From Epiperipatus broadwayi (taxonomy: Eukaryota > Onychophora > Udeonychophora > Euonychophora > Peripatidae), in assembly GCA_028023455.1 (NCBI GenBank), contig JAQFVV010006715.1, positions 317,501 through 381,500 on the forward strand: a stretch of 64,000 nucleotides of DNA, given 5' to 3'. A model generated the notes under the pieces. The model worked only from the letters and a program-made list of their open reading frames with translations. It searched no databases and was not told the origin of the DNA. Positions 43,054-57,614 of the stretch are shown piece by piece (the first letter of the stretch is position 1; each line of letters begins with the position of its first letter). A program made the translations under genes and the position numbers.

Positions 43054-45207
43054 AGTAAACATTTAATTTATTTACAATTTGTACAAATATAAGTTCTGGA
43101 TATATTAACATCAGTGGTTGAAAACCTACATAAGAGTATAAATTACAACATAATTTTCTAACTTCCTATCTGACACATTTCGTCTATCAAGTCACTCTTA
43201 TGGACTTATGGCAACACATTATATCTTTAACCCTAATTAATAAACTAAAATAAAATCTTTATATTTTATTGCAAATATGGTTTTCAGTTATCAGTCACGT
43301 CTGATAAACATATGAAACTGAAATAATATAGCCTTACATTTCAGGAAATCAACTACAGAATAAAATTTTATATTCGACAAATTGTCTTTTATATCACTCT
43401 TAAATTATTACTTAATGTAATAAGTTTATAACAAACAACATAGGTTAAATATTTCAATTACATTATAAAATAAAACTAAAATCTTGACATTTTTACTTTA
43501 AAATGCACATTAACTAAAATAAGAGGTTGGACTCCAACAAAAAACACAAAATAAGATTAAATTATACTTTGCAAAATGGAAATAATTCTATCAATTAGCT
43601 ATGTTTTGTGTTTGCAAAATAGAAATGAATACTGCCACTAATTAACTATGATGTGTCTAATTTGCTTACTTATACCAGTTATGATTAAATATAATGGAAG
43701 CTGATAATATGAAATTTAAATGATAAATGCAAACTGATTGAAGTTAGGCATTAATGATGGATTTTTTTATAACTGTTAAATTAGTACTTTATATCTGTGC
43801 CTGCATTATGCTGGGTGTCATACAATACAAAATTAATATTAATCAATCCAATCACTTTTCTTATGACTGTGTAAATAATCATAATATGGACAATGGCAAT
43901 GAACAATGAAGCTTTAGCACTAATTCTAACAAAGTGTTTTTATGAGGAAATCAACTCTACTTTTATTCTTTATTTAATCAATAACTTATCTGGCACATGG
44001 CTATGAGTAAGATGAAAGTATTCTATAAGCACATGGGATAAAAGATTTTCACAATTCTAATTTTATAACTAACAAGACAATAACTCCCAAATCTACTTCT
44101 GAGACTACATAAACTGGTGGGAATAAATATCATCACCAAAACATCAGGGAGATAAAATACTTGGTTTCACATACTCTAATCTCTAATATCAAATATCAAA
44201 AATGGAGCATTCAATCCACTCCTATCAAATACTTCTATGACAAAAGGATTTTTTACACCATAATATATACTAGGCAGTCTACCATATCAAATATTCAAAT
44301 AACAAAAAAATATTATTCGATCCCAGAAGACACAATAAAACATCATTAACTTTTATTACAAATAGCCACTAAACACTTTTCTTATCAAACATAATAAAGA
44401 ACAATAAATTTATGCTTAAACAAATTTTAAACTTTCAAATTTGAATAGTCCATTCCCATCCTCTGAAACCGATATACTTTATATCATTTTACTTGCAATC
44501 TACACATTATTATAGTTGAGTTTTATAATCTACACACATATACAATCATAATAATACACAGACAATGTAAATCCCAGTAGGTAAAAAACTACTGTAAAAT
44601 ATCAATTACCAACTGTAAAAGCAATACTAGGTAAATATTTCAAATCTGATATAATATTTATAATTTAAAAACATCTTAATTACAGTTGAGAATCAAGGCA
44701 ATAATTTCTAATGGCAAGGCAAGACAAAATAATATTTTTATAGTGCATTTATAATAGCACAAATCCAAAGCAAAAGTTTAGCTTAGATAAATAATACTGC
44801 TTTATGTTCTAGGTTAAATAATTATTGAAAATAGTTATTTTTTAATCTATTGAAAATGAAAAGATATACTATTAGGCTTTATGTAATGAATCTCTTTTAA
44901 AATAACTGTTCACCCTTTAACATTAAATGGTCATCTCCATTTCACCAAGCTCGTATGTTACAAACAATAAAGCTTATATTAAAATAATAATAATAAATAT
45001 GTTGTATAATATTCCCTTAATATTATACATTTAGGAGATGTTCTTGAAGACATAATAAATATAATAATAAAATCATAAAACAACCTTTAAACTATCTACC
45101 CACTAAATACAACTAAATAAATAAAGTTGTTTGGTTTTCTTCTTCTGGGATGAAAACGAAAGTTTATTACAGTTTATACATGACATCCCTTGGTCATGTC
45201 TTAAATA

Positions 45208-45340
<133 letters not shown>

Positions 45341-45379
45341 GTGTTTATTCTATATAGTGTATGTTTACAATTGTATACA

Positions 45380-45634
<255 letters not shown>

Positions 45635-47648
45635 GCACACAGAGACAAATATTAACAAAAACAATATGTTCCTGCAGGAAAACAAATAATAATATTATTT
45701 TGAATCAGTATAGTGTATTCAATGTTCTTAGCGAAGCTAATAAAATTGCTATTAATGTTATATAAAAGAAGTAATAATTCACATTTCATTCTTAAAATAT
45801 ATTACACATATACTTCATGTTTTTTTTAGAGCCATTCATAAAAATGTATATATTTATTTGAACTGATAATATTTATTTAACTTTCCGTGAGCTGGTTGGC
45901 AATGTTCTATATAAGAAATTCCATCAGAAATAAAGAAAACAATTAATAAAATAACAGTCATATTCAGGTTCATCAATTTTCTAAATCCATTTCACATATC
46001 AGTTGGGAAAAATAATTAGATAATTAGTTGAATTATATATTTAGTCTCATTTTCTAATAGGCAAAAAAATATAAATAGTCATGCAAGTATTTCAATAAAA
46101 TGATAATAAAATAAATGATTCCTATGCATCTTTCTTAACCTTCTTCTTTTATAACTAGCACAAAATTTATCATAAAGAGTTCTTGAGAGACTTAAAAATA
46201 GTTCACATATTTTTCTGACATAATAAAGGTATCCACAGGCTGCTGTTGTTCCCCTAATACTATAATTAAAATTTAAGAATAATAATTTTGAAAAATAAAC
46301 AAACACTCTCCTGTCTTCTTTACAAATAGGAATAAAAATTAAATAAGATTATTTTGAAATATAATTACATGCTTCCATTCCATTCTTCATATTACTAATT
46401 GATTTTAAATATGTTATAATGTAGATACACTCATGCATTTAAAATAATGATTGACAATTCTGAAACTGTCAATTAAGAATAAAGATTTAATGTACCTTTA
46501 GGTTGTTCATGCTATCATCCCGAAACTTTTTAGTACTTTAAACTTTCAACTTGGCTTTTTTTTCTTGAAAGAATAGGATTTTAATAAAATTGTACAATTA
46601 AGCTTTATTTAGATAATACTTTGATGTTCTATCAGCAGAGAATCTGAGTAGTAATCTTTTTTTCCTATTTACTAGTTTTTTTGATAGTTCTCTTTTGTAA
46701 TAGTCCCTTTATAATTATAATTAACCCTTTTTATAGCCCTCAAAAAAGTACCCAGCATTTAATCTTCCAATCCAAAGTTGTTTGAAAGTTCAAAGCTCAT
46801 CAGACAGAGACTAAGACTTAATTTATGCAAGAAACTTTCTTGTAGAAAAAAAAATAGAAACAAAAAAATATTTTGTCTTTTAAATAAATAAATAAAAATA
46901 TTAAATATTAAATTGAACTAAGAATTAAATATTCTATACTTCTTAAAATAATAGAATAAAATTAATAACAATCATTTTAACAAATATAATATTTTACAGC
47001 ATATTTGTTGCTTAATAATTCACCAGTCCAGTGATCCAACAATTCATTTAAAAGGTAATTAAGCTGGTTTTTAAACTAGTAGTAAAAATTAAATATTTGA
47101 ATATGACATGATATTTGATTGTTTCATGAAGCATATGAATGAAAAATGTAGTTGGATAATGATACAGATATAAATGAATATTTACAAATAATGTACTATA
47201 GGTATTAAACTGATGTGACTGAAATGACAATTTTAATGATGATGAGTTAAATGTATTTCACTGTTTATATTATAGATTAAAATATGAAAAGCAAATGAAC
47301 TAGAGAATCATCCAAACAAATCTTAATACTGTTCTGTAAACAAATAAAACCAATTAGAATCAACCTAAACTTAACTGACTACTTTTGTGACAAGCCACCC
47401 CTATCCACAATGGAAATAAAATGAACTAACTCCTTTTTAAAACTATCTTATACTAATTATACACTATAGTAAGTTATTGAACATCTAATAATCCTCAAAT
47501 TGCACCTATAAGTACTTTTAATCACAGTTTCAAATCATAATTTTTTTATTTTTTAAATTTCATGTTATTTCATTTTTTTTAAAAAAAGATATCAGATATT
47601 ACTGATACAATATTACACAATTACAAATAATATTTCTGGTGCTAAACC

Positions 47649-47655
47649 AAAGATC

Positions 47656-47691
<36 letters not shown>

Positions 47692-47710
47692 ATCTTTATA
47701 TATATATATA

Positions 47711-47755
<45 letters not shown>
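47649..47755. repeat. (TA)n with inverted duplication of flanking 10-mer
   Basis: AAAGATCACA (47649-47658), a TA run, then its exact reverse complement TGTGATCTTT (47688-47697), then more TA to about 47755. The LTR-like end is mirrored across the TA tract. Confidence 0.85.
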
Positions 47756-47757
<2 letters not shown>

Positions 47758-48298
47758 CCTATTTTGATGATGACTATTTATTAAACATTTGTTCTTTGTA
47801 ACATTATTATATAACCAATTTAGCTACATTGAATTTGTTATAGTTACTTTATATAATATTAACTAGTATTTGAAATGTTTCATGTATTTTGATACAAAAT
47901 AGTAATTTGTTTTTGCTATCCCAAAAAGAATATGTGGATGTATTATTTCTACTATAGTCATTTTAAATAATATGACTAGAAAAATGTTTTGAATTTTCAT
48001 GTGGTACAGCCTTTCTATTCCAACATGTCAATCAAAAATGATTCATGTTTGTAATTGGTTATAATAGATTAACATATATAAAGACAAAAGAGAATAAAGA
48101 GAAATAACTGTCATTCATTAGACTCCATTATCCTTATTAATGATGTTTATGTTATAATTATTTATAGAATTTAGTTAAGTTTACTGTTTTTAGTATGTTT
48201 ATAATTTCATTTGTATTATTATATTTAATATGAAGAATTATACACTATTGGGTACAAAATAATTAGTTAGCATGTAAATTTAAAAATGGATGAAGTTG
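47756..48298. other. AT-rich spacer, nothing recognised
   Basis: No gene or repeat partner seen in the window. Confidence 0.4.
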
Positions 48299-48336
48299 AT
48301 ATATATATATATTGATATATAGATTTTCGCGGGTTG

Positions 48337-48367
<31 letters not shown>

Positions 48368-48397
48368 GATTTTCGCGGGTTGCATATATATATATAA
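48299..48397. repeat. Duplicated 16-bp CpG motif in (TA)n
   Basis: AGATTTTCGCGGGTTG occurs exactly at 48321-48336 and 48367-48382, each flanked by TA runs. It looks like a TA-linked tandem duplication. Confidence 0.85.
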
Positions 48398-49209
48398 TCA
48401 AGAGAGACTGGCTTTTGAGTTTGTTCAGATAGATTCAAGATGTTAAGTTAAATCTTTAAATGTTTAGATTGAGTTGTCATACTGCTAGGAAATCAATTCA
48501 TACATTATGTGACTTAATTTCATATGTAAGTATGCATTACAAATGTTATATAATGGGTATGCCAATAGCTCTTATTAACCATATCAGAATATCCCTATCT
48601 TCAGATGCATTTATAGCTCTGGCTTTCATTAGTGAAACATAGGATATTCAAGCTTTAAATTTAGAATACCACATCAAGCCCAGCACCTTATCTAATGGTT
48701 AATTATTAACCACAAAATCTGAAATTTTCAGAATGCCATACGTCTTCAAATCTAACTATCTAATATAAAAAGCGATATGGGACTGAACTAAGTTCAGATA
48801 CACCATATATTAATAGCTGTAGCAATATAAAATTGCCAAAGTGTTAAGCTCAATAGCAATAAATCCAATAATATGAAGTCATATGTCATGTGCCATTTAA
48901 TAAGCTTGCATTTCAAATGTATACACATCTTTAGTTTCTATACAAAAATATGAGACCATTACTACAGGTTAGTATCCAACCCTATTGCTAAAAGGGGATG
49001 CCTTAATAACAGTTTGAAAGTCTTGAGTGTTATTTATATTGGGATTGTGTAAGTGTTGACAGTTTTCTCATGATTACTTATAAATCCATTTAGCCTTGAG
49101 CACTATTACACTTTTTATTTAAGTAATACATTGGGTAGAATTTGAAAATTATCATTGCAAATTTTAATGTTATTATTGTTATTTATTAGTATGCATTCAG
49201 AACAGGTTA
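48398..49209 (+). repeat. Spacer with a weak repeat D copy (about 48890-49075)
   Basis: 'tattgctaaaaggggatg', 'aacagttt' and 'gtgttgac' in this stretch echo 49330-49430. Otherwise nothing is recognised; the frame at 48460-48642 has no known domain. Confidence 0.45.
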
Positions 49210-49428
49210 TATTTACCTGTTAAGGATGTTTATTTAAACTTCTTTCTAACAATAATTTCAATCTTTGTGGACAAGTTGCAATCTATAATATTTATATAAA
49301 TATATGGGGCAATTAATAGATGTGGGATTTCACCTCTATTGCTAAAAAAACGTTCCCTTGACAACAGTTTAAAATTTTTCATTGTCCTCTGTATTAGGAT
49401 TGTTTAATTGTTGACTGGTTTCTAATTG

Positions 49429-49432
<4 letters not shown>
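49210..49432 (+). repeat. Repeat D copy
   Basis: Matches about 2300-2513: 'gtttatttaaactt', 'caagttgcaatct', and a shared end running into (TA)n. Not coding. Confidence 0.6.

Positions 49433-49434
<2 letters not shown>

Positions 49435-49520
<86 letters not shown>
49435..49520. repeat. (TA)n tract left of PLE-C
   Basis: About 86 bases of TA. Together with 50347-50437 it brackets the PLE-C inverted pair and about 130 bases of unassigned DNA (49521-49649). Confidence 0.95.
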
Positions 49521-49523
<3 letters not shown>

Positions 49524-49649
49524 CCCCAAGTCCAAAACTCAATGAGACCAGCAAAAAAAACAATATTAAAACACAACCAAAGGTTTAACTGCTACAAGCA
49601 GACTTCTCAAGTGTAAAAAACTACAAAAACTACACAACATATATAATAT

Positions 49650-50897
<1,248 letters not shown>

Positions 50898-51178
50898 ATA
50901 TATATATTAAAATGAAGATTTGCACAGATAAAATATATAAAATACATATTTTGCAGGTTCATCCATGTTAAAAACTTTTAATATTAATATACTGATGTTT
51001 CAACTTGGACACACAAGCCATCCACAGAGTTATAAAAGGTAGAAAGACGGTTGTAGAAGTGCTACAATCACTGATTTGAATAAAATGTTAAAATTCCACC
51101 AATAGCAAAAAAATGTTAATTTTAGAAATGTTTTTTAAAAAAATCTTTCCAAATAGGAGAAAGTTTACATGTATCATC

Positions 51179-51805
51179 TCACTTATTGATACATTCTGTC
51201 CTTTTAAGTATCTCAATGGCTTCTCTAATTTTGCATTGGTAGAGATTATCACATCTGGATATGATCCTGGTACTAGAAAAATCAATTTTATGACCTGAAT
51301 CTATAGTATGGAGTGAGAGTGCTGATGATGATGAGTGTTGTTTAACTGCATTAGCATGCTCATCTCTCCTAACACTGATGCAATGATTACTCATACTGAT
51401 GTAAGAAGCTTTACAATTTTTACATGAGATTTGATAGACACCATGAGATTCAAGAGGGATTGAATTTTTAGGCTTGGTTATTATATTGCTGATCTTTAGA
51501 TGAGCAGCAAATGCTGTATCTATATTATAACGTTTTAATATACGTCCAATACTGTCTGTAGATCCTTTTAAATATGGAACACAAATCCTAATAGCTGATT
51601 TATCATCTTTTTGTTTCCTATTTTGGGCTTGAAATGAGGCTTTTTTTATAAATTTGTAATTATAACTATTTGTTAATAAAACACTATTAATATGATTTAT
51701 TTCTTCTTTCAGATGTGGCTCATCTGAAAGGTTAATTGCTCTATTTAAAAGAGTTTTGGCTACAGAAACTATCTGAGTTGGGTGATGATGAGAATGGAAA
51801 TGCAA
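51179..51805 (-). pseudogene. PLE-A left copy: linker and GIY-YIG endonuclease
   Basis: Continues the RT frame of 52589-51942 after a frameshift and a TAG. N-terminal half is linker; the C-terminal half is a GIY-YIG nuclease: GVYQISCKNCKASYISMSNH, with the CxxC and Tyr positions, then VRRDEHANAVKQH with the conserved Arg and His. The usual YIG is YIS here (YIG in the right copy), an altered catalytic-motif glycine. Conserved histidine and basic residues follow to the end. Class: EN-plus Penelope-like element. Confidence 0.9.
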
Positions 51806-51941
51806 ATATCTGTCTGTGTATCCTAACTGTAAATAGAAAAATATAAACTATTTGGTGTTCTGGTGACTAGAACATCAAGAAAATGGAGTTTTCCATCAGA
51901 CTCTGTCTCCATTGTAAATTTAATATGAGGATGCATATTAT

Positions 51942-52589
51942 TTAAATGTAAGAAAAAATATCTAATTTATTTTTTCCATGTTGCCATATGACAAAAGTGT
52001 CATCTATGTATCTGAGCCAAATGAGAGGTTTTAAAGATGATGATTCTAAAGCAGGAGTTTCTATATATTCCATGAATAAATCAGCTATTACTCCTGAGAT
52101 AGGTGAGCCCATAGGAGTACCAAAAACTTGTCTGTAATGCTGTCCATTGTATACAAAATATGTATTTAAGAGACAATGTTTAATTAATGCAATAATATGG
52201 TCAGGTAAATTGCAACGTTGTGAGATTATATTTAAAGCTTCATCAATTGGAATGTTTGTAAACAAAGACACGACATCAAAACTGACCAGAATGTCATTAG
52301 CATTAATTTTTGAACTTTTTAAAACAGAAATAAAATAAAGAGAGTTTTCAATATATGATTTAATAGATGGGATTGTAGGTTTAATGAAATCTGATAAGTA
52401 TCTGGCTAAAATATGAGTTGGATAACCTATTGCACTTACTATTGGACGAAGGGGGGTATCTGGTTTGTGAATTTTTGGAAGTCCATAAAATTTTGGACAG
52501 AGACAAGATTTTTTACGAGGGATTATTTTATTTTTTATCTCTGTTTCAATAGGTGATTTATTAATAATAGCTTTTGTTGTTTTTTCCAA
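51942..52589 (-). pseudogene. PLE-A left copy: reverse transcriptase
   Basis: A 215-codon Penelope-type RT: FYGLPKIHKPDTPLRPIVSA, DILVSFDVVSLFTNIPI (first Asp), FGTPMGSPISGVIADLF, and LRYIDDTFVIW with both catalytic aspartates. The LPKIHK motif is diagnostic of Penelope-like RTs. The frame is lost at its end by an apparent one-base deletion (about 51955), compared with the right copy. The 5' part of the element is missing; similarity to the right copy stops at about 52592. Confidence 0.92.
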
Positions 52590-52592
52590 ATA

Positions 52593-52901
52593 TGTATTGC
52601 AAGTTTTAGATCGTTTAAAGATTTGAAATTTGTATTAGCAAAGCAAAAGAAACAATTGCAAATGCTAATTAGAACACAATCCCCAAACATTATGTATCCA
52701 AATCAAAAAACCGTTTATAAATTATCTAGGAAAGCCCTCTCTACGGATGAAATTTCGGTTTTAGAAAAAGGTTTCAATTTTGCTTTAACACCTTCCCGGA
52801 TACCTTTTGAGAAAATTGTTTGTAATGTTGAATCAGCTCTCGATAAAATTGATTCTACATCGGCTGATTTATCTAGAGCTGAGATTTGTAATATTTTTTA
52901 A
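52593..52901 (+). pseudogene. PLE-A right copy: N-terminal region
   Basis: An open frame (from at least 52593, first listed residue at 52623) reads LSRKALSTDEISVLEKGFNF...TPSRIPFEKIVCNVESALDKI, the pre-RT region of Penelope-like proteins. It ends at TAA 52899-52901, but the reading continues after the stop (ADKGNATVVMDRD near 53000), so the stop is a break and not a gene end. This part has no counterpart in the left copy. Confidence 0.82.
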
Positions 52902-53808
52902 ACAGCTAAGCTTCCTAAAAATAATATTTCAAAGAAAGAAAGACAAGCATTAAATAATATAAAATCGGACAAATCAATTGTTGTACTTCCAGCTGATAAA
53001 GGTAATGCCACAGTCGTAATGGATCGTGACATTTACCATCTTAATATTTTAGATCTGCTTAATGATAAAACTTATAAACTATCAAAAAGAGATCATACTA
53101 CATATTTGGAAAAAAACAACAAAAGCTATTATTAATAAATCACCTATTGAAACAGAGATAAAAAAATAAAATAATCCCTCGTGAAAAATCTTGTGTCTGT
53201 CCAAAATTTTATGGACTTCCAAAAATTCACTACCAGATACCCCCCTTCGTCCAATAGTAAGTGCAATAGGTTCTCCAACTCATATTTTAGCATGATACTT
53301 ATCGGATTTCATTAAACCTACAATCCCATCTATTAAATTATATATTAAAAACTCTCTTCATTTTATTTATGTTTTAAAAAGTTTAAAAATTAATGCTAAT
53401 GACATTGTGGTCAGTTTTGATGTCGTGTCTTTGTTTACAAACATTCCAATTGATGAAGCTTTAAATATAATCTCACAACGTTGCAATTTACCAGACCATA
53501 TTATTGCTTTGATTAAACATTGTCTCTTGAATACATATTTTGTATACAATGGACAGCATTACAGACAAGTTTTTGGTACTCCTATTGGCTCACTTATCTC
53601 AGGAGTAATAGCTGATTTATTCATGGAATATATAGAAACTCATGGTTTAGAATCATCATCCTTCAAACCTCTCATTTGGCTCAGATACATAGGTGACACT
53701 TTTGTCATATGGCAACATGGAAAAAATAAATTAGATAATTTTTTCTTACATTTAAATAATATGCATCCTCATATTAAATTTACAATGGAGACAGAGTCTG
53801 ATGGGTAA
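52902..53808 (+). pseudogene. PLE-A right copy: reverse transcriptase
   Basis: PADKGNATVVMD near 52990, then frame breaks around 53115-53400, then VSFDVVSLFTNIPI, FGTPIGSLISGVIADLF and LRYIGDTFVIW. In the catalytic motif the first Asp is Gly (IGDT against IDDT in the left copy), so this RT is inactive by substitution too. The frame ends at 53808 after an inserted base relative to the left copy. Confidence 0.9.
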
Positions 53809-53897
53809 AACTTCCTTTTCTTGATGTTCTAGTCACCAGAACACCAAATAGTTTATCTTTTTCTATTTACAGAAAGGATACACACACAGACAGATAT

Positions 53898-54570
53898 TTG
53901 CATTTCCATTCTCATCATCACCCAAGTCAGATAGTTTCTGTAGCCAAAACTCTTTTAAATAGAGCAATTAACCTTTCAGATGAGACACATCTGAAAGAAG
54001 AAATAAATCATATTAATAGTGTTTTATTAGCAAATAGTTATAATTACAAATTTATAAAAAAAAGCCTTATTTCAAGCCCAAAATAGGAAACAAAAAGATG
54101 ATAAATCAGCTATTAGGATTTGTGTTCCATATGTAAAAGGAACTACAGACAGTATCGGATGTATATTAAAACGTTAAAATATAGATACAGCATTTTCTGC
54201 TCATCAAAAGATCAGCAATATAATAACCAAGTCTAAGGATGCAATCCCTCTTGAATCTCATGGTGTCTATCAAATCTCATGTAAAAATTGTAAAGCTTCT
54301 TACATAGGTATGAGTAATCGTCGCATCAGTGTTAGGAGAGATGAGCATGCTAATGCAGTTAAACAACACTCTTCATCATCAGCACTCTCATTTCATACTA
54401 TAGATTCAGGTCATAAAATTGATTTTTCTAGTACCAGGATCATATCCAGATGTGATAATCTCTACCAGTGCAAAATTAGAGAAGCCATTGACATACTTAA
54501 AAGGCCAGATTGTATCAATCAGCGAGATGATACATGTAAACTTTCCTCCTATTTGGAAAGATATTTTTAA
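53898..54570 (+). pseudogene. PLE-A right copy: linker and GIY-YIG endonuclease
   Basis: Linker frame 53898-54086, a one-base shift in a poly-A run (about 54060), a TAA near 54176, then GVYQISCKNCKASYIGMSNR (about 54260-54320) and VRRDEHANAVKQH (54310-54570). The GIY-YIG motif keeps its glycine here, in contrast to the left copy. Confidence 0.9.
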
Positions 54571-54756
54571 AAAACATTCCTAAATTTAACATTTTTTGCT
54601 ATTAGTGGAATTTTAACACTTTATTTAAATCAGTGATATTAGCGCCTTTACAACCGTCTTTCTACCTTTTATAACTCTGTGGATGGCTTGTGTGACCAAG
54701 TTGAAACGTCAGTATATTAATATTAAAAGTTTTTAACACGGATGAACCCACAATAT

Positions 54757-55325
54757 ATATATATAAACAAAACTTAATTCAAACTTAGAAACCTTGGTTT
54801 TAGAATTATTTATCATATCATTTATATTATGTGAAGAGTCAAATAATCCTTTGAAAGCACTCAGCTAGTTTATTATTTTTAGTTAGCTATTTTGTATTAG
54901 TAGCTTTTGGGAACAGTTACGCTGCACACACACTCATGCTTGAATTATGTGAAGAGAAAAAAGTAATCCTCCACAAACCACTATAAAGTTTATTAAATAA
55001 TTTAGCTTATTGATTAGATATAAAAGGAATAGACATCCATTTAACACTTTTTAATTTATTTAATTTTTTCTTATTATTACTTTTATTTTGATTATATTTT
55101 GTAATTGTATTATAAATAATATGCTTTCCATAACCAAAACTCAACATATCAGTAACAAATACCTTAATAATTTCAATTTTATCACTAATAAACTTACACA
55201 ATAAACCATTTCTTAACAAAAATGACTTCAAATCAGCTAATTTGTGACCCATATGAACTGTAGATATATATGGAATATAATCCCTAATTTCCACAAGATT
55301 TAAAACCATATTATAATCAAACACA
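54757..55325 (-). pseudogene. PLE-B minus copy: region between RT and GIY-YIG
   Basis: The frame 55324-55007 (FDYNMVLNLVEIRDYIPYIST...HMGHKLADLKSFLLRNGLL) matches the plus copies at about 57345-57600 and 60890-61160. 54757-54838 continues towards the endonuclease. A diverged local duplication (54826-54956) interrupts it. Upstream it is cut by a LINE insertion at about 55330. Confidence 0.8.
54826..54956 (-). repeat. Local duplication bounded by a 13-bp direct repeat
   Basis: ATTATGTGAAGAG occurs at 54826-54838 and 54944-54956. The sequence after each copy is also similar ('aatcct', 'agtttatta'), so a diverged tandem duplication of PLE-B sequence is more likely than a foreign insertion. The PLE-B plus copy has one version only. 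Confidence 0.65.
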
Positions 55326-55329
55326 TTAA

Positions 55330-56208
55330 GGATATTGATAACTTTAGTGCTTATGTGAGTTAAATAATATGACAGTTAATTTTAATAAATCCTCCTTTGT
55401 TTCTTATTCCAAAAAATCTGAAGGTTTACAATTTTGTTTTTGTATCAATGCTCATAAAATTATTTCAGTTAAATGTCAAAAAGAACTTGGAATTATGTTT
55501 TCTTGTAATGGATCTTTTATTCCTAATCTTGAAATGATTGTTGATAAGGCTTTTAAATTTATGGGTGTCATTCTTTACCCATGGTTATCAGTTCAGTAAT
55601 GTTACTAAATGGAAATTGTTTTTTTTTTCATTGGTTCTTTCTATTATTGAATATGGTTCAATAATTTAGAAAACCTAGTTCTTGGCAAGGATGTAACTTG
55701 TTGCAGTATATTTCTAAAAAAAAATATTCAAATATGTTTCTTGGGAGGGTAAAATAATTAATCTTTCATCTAGACGATAGTATAGGAATTTGAAATATTT
55801 TTTTATAAAATTGTTAATAAACAAGTTATTTATCAGATATAGTTTCAACTATTTCAATTAGGTCTTTGGGTTATGATACTAGGTCTATTTGCGTATATCA
55901 GATTAAAACATGTCATTCTAATATTCTTAAATTTTCTCCTTTATTTAAGTTACCCTCTTTATATAATCAGTTTGGGAGTAACCTTAATCTGTGTGGCATT
56001 GATTATAAGAAATTTTGTAATCTTATTAAACTTAAATGTTCTGTTTGATTTTGTCTTTTAAATTTTACTTTATGTATACATTTATATTTTCATTTTGTGT
56101 TATATGTTTTATTTTCACTTTTATAGTATGTGCAAGCTGTAATTGGCTTTATGCTGTTGTTTAGCACTTAAATAAATGAATTGAATTGAATTGAATTATT
56201 ATTTATTT
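55330..56208 (+). pseudogene. 5'-truncated LINE 3' end with (GAATT)n tail
   Basis: Plus-strand protein fragments 55369-55599 and 55866-56048 resemble the C-terminal region after RT in Jockey/I-group LINEs (QKELGIMFSCNGSFIPNLE...IVDKAFKFMG, a later IIEYGSI). Stops and shifts lie between them. The 3' end is 'aataaatgaattgaattgaatt', a short-repeat tail. It splits the PLE-B minus copy: the sequences on both sides join in the uninterrupted copy at about 60880. Confidence 0.78.
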
Positions 56209-56212
56209 TAAT

Positions 56213-57015
56213 AATTATATTTAAAAACTTTATAAAATCTTTTTTTTCTTTTCATTTAACACCCATTTTATATTATTAATCATATTTAACTCATTAAATA
56301 AATTAACTATTAATTCATTATATGCACATATAAATACATCATTGACATATCTACAATATACTTTAATTTCTTTATATTTTACTTGAGGTAATATCTTAAA
56401 TTAATAATTAGAAATAAAAAAGTTACAAATGTGTGATAACACATGAAGACCCATTGGCCAACCATAATTCATTTTATAAAAGCAATCATTAAACTTCACA
56501 CATATATATATGATCGTTTACAAATCTTAAAATTTTAATAACATTCTTACTGCTATTATCTATAGATTTTAAAATCAAAGCTCTTTCTATAATTTCTATC
56601 GATTGCATATGATTAATTGAACTATACATTTTGGATCAGTCAAGGGTACACATAACATCTTTATTATCAATGTTTATATTTTTCATCCTATTAATAAAAT
56701 TAAAATGTAGAAGAAACTGTGTAATTTCCAAATCCAAGCACATCTTGCATTTTTTTTTTCAAAATATCTATGAGCATTATAATAACTAACATCTCTAAAA
56801 TCTACTATTACTCTTAATGGATAACCATTTTTTTGCAATTTTATGTTGCCAAAGATTTTGAAAACACTGCAGATGATGGATAGAAACTGTAATATGTCTT
56901 CACATAAATAACTTTTTTTTAGCTGTCATTAAAACATCATTAATAAATTTTATTCTATATGCATCAATATTATTTAATTCACTTTTTTTTAAAACATTAA
57001 GAAATTTATTATTAA
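56213..57015 (-). pseudogene. PLE-B minus copy: N-terminal and RT region
   Basis: The reverse complement matches 60000-60860 of copy 3: a pre-RT segment, an MCTLD-SKMY-SINHM stretch (first RT Asp region), then GWPMG-like and VDD-like regions in several frames. Heavily broken by stops and indels. At about 57015 it meets the plus copy head to head. Confidence 0.72.
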
Positions 57016-57614
57016 AATATTTAAGATTTGTAAATGATCATGTATATGTTAAGTTTAATGATTGCTTTTATACAATGAATTATGGCTGGCCAATGGGTAT
57101 TCCTATAATATCACAGATTTGTAACTTTTCTAGTTATGAATTGAAGATATTACCTCAGGTAAAATATAAAGGAAGTAAAGTATATTGTAAAAATGTCGAT
57201 GATGTATTTATATGTGCACATTATGAAATAACAGTTAATTTATTTAATGTGTTAAATATGATTAATAATATAAAATGGATGTTAAATGAAGAGGAAGAAG
57301 ATTCTATAAAGTTTTTAGATATATTTATTAAAAAAAAATACTAATGTGTTTGATTATAATATAGTTTTAAAGTCTGCATAAATTAAAGGTTATATTCCAT
57401 ATAATTCTAGAGTTCACATGGGTCATAAATTAGCTGGTTTGAAGTCATTTTTGTTTAGAAATGATTTTTTTGTGTAAGTTTATTTGTGATAAAATTGAAA
57501 ATATTAAGGTATTTGTTACTGATATGCTGAATGTTGGTTGTGAAGGGTATATTATTTATAATACAATTACAAAATATAATCAAAATAAAAGTAATAATAA
57601 GAAAGTATTAAATA
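57016..57614 (+). pseudogene. PLE-B plus copy: RT palm and following region
   Basis: The frame 57075-57344 reads NYGWPMGIPIISQICNF, then VYCKNVDDVFICAH (catalytic V-D-D), then LNEEEEDSIKFLDIFI. Downstream it matches VHMGHKLAGLKSF-type sequence to 57600. Starts at about 57016, inside RT, so it is 5'-truncated. It is interrupted at 57615 by the TIR element and resumes at 58476. Confidence 0.82.

Larger units (their letters stand above)
50956..54748. mobile_element. PLE-A: head-to-head pair of Penelope-like elements
   Basis: Left element 52592-50956 (minus) and right element 52593-54748 (plus) point away from each other and share about 1.64 kb of closely similar sequence. The right copy also has about 510 bases of upstream coding region missing from the left, so the left copy is 5'-truncated and joined directly to the start of the right copy near 52593. 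Both end GGTTCATCC-type. The pair is nested in PLE-B. Both copies carry frame breaks and are inactive. Confidence 0.92.

Noticed and set aside
54839-54943. 105-bp insertion with a 13-bp target duplication (SINE-like)
   Set aside because: The inserted sequence itself resembles the neighbouring PLE-B sequence, so a local duplication explains it better.
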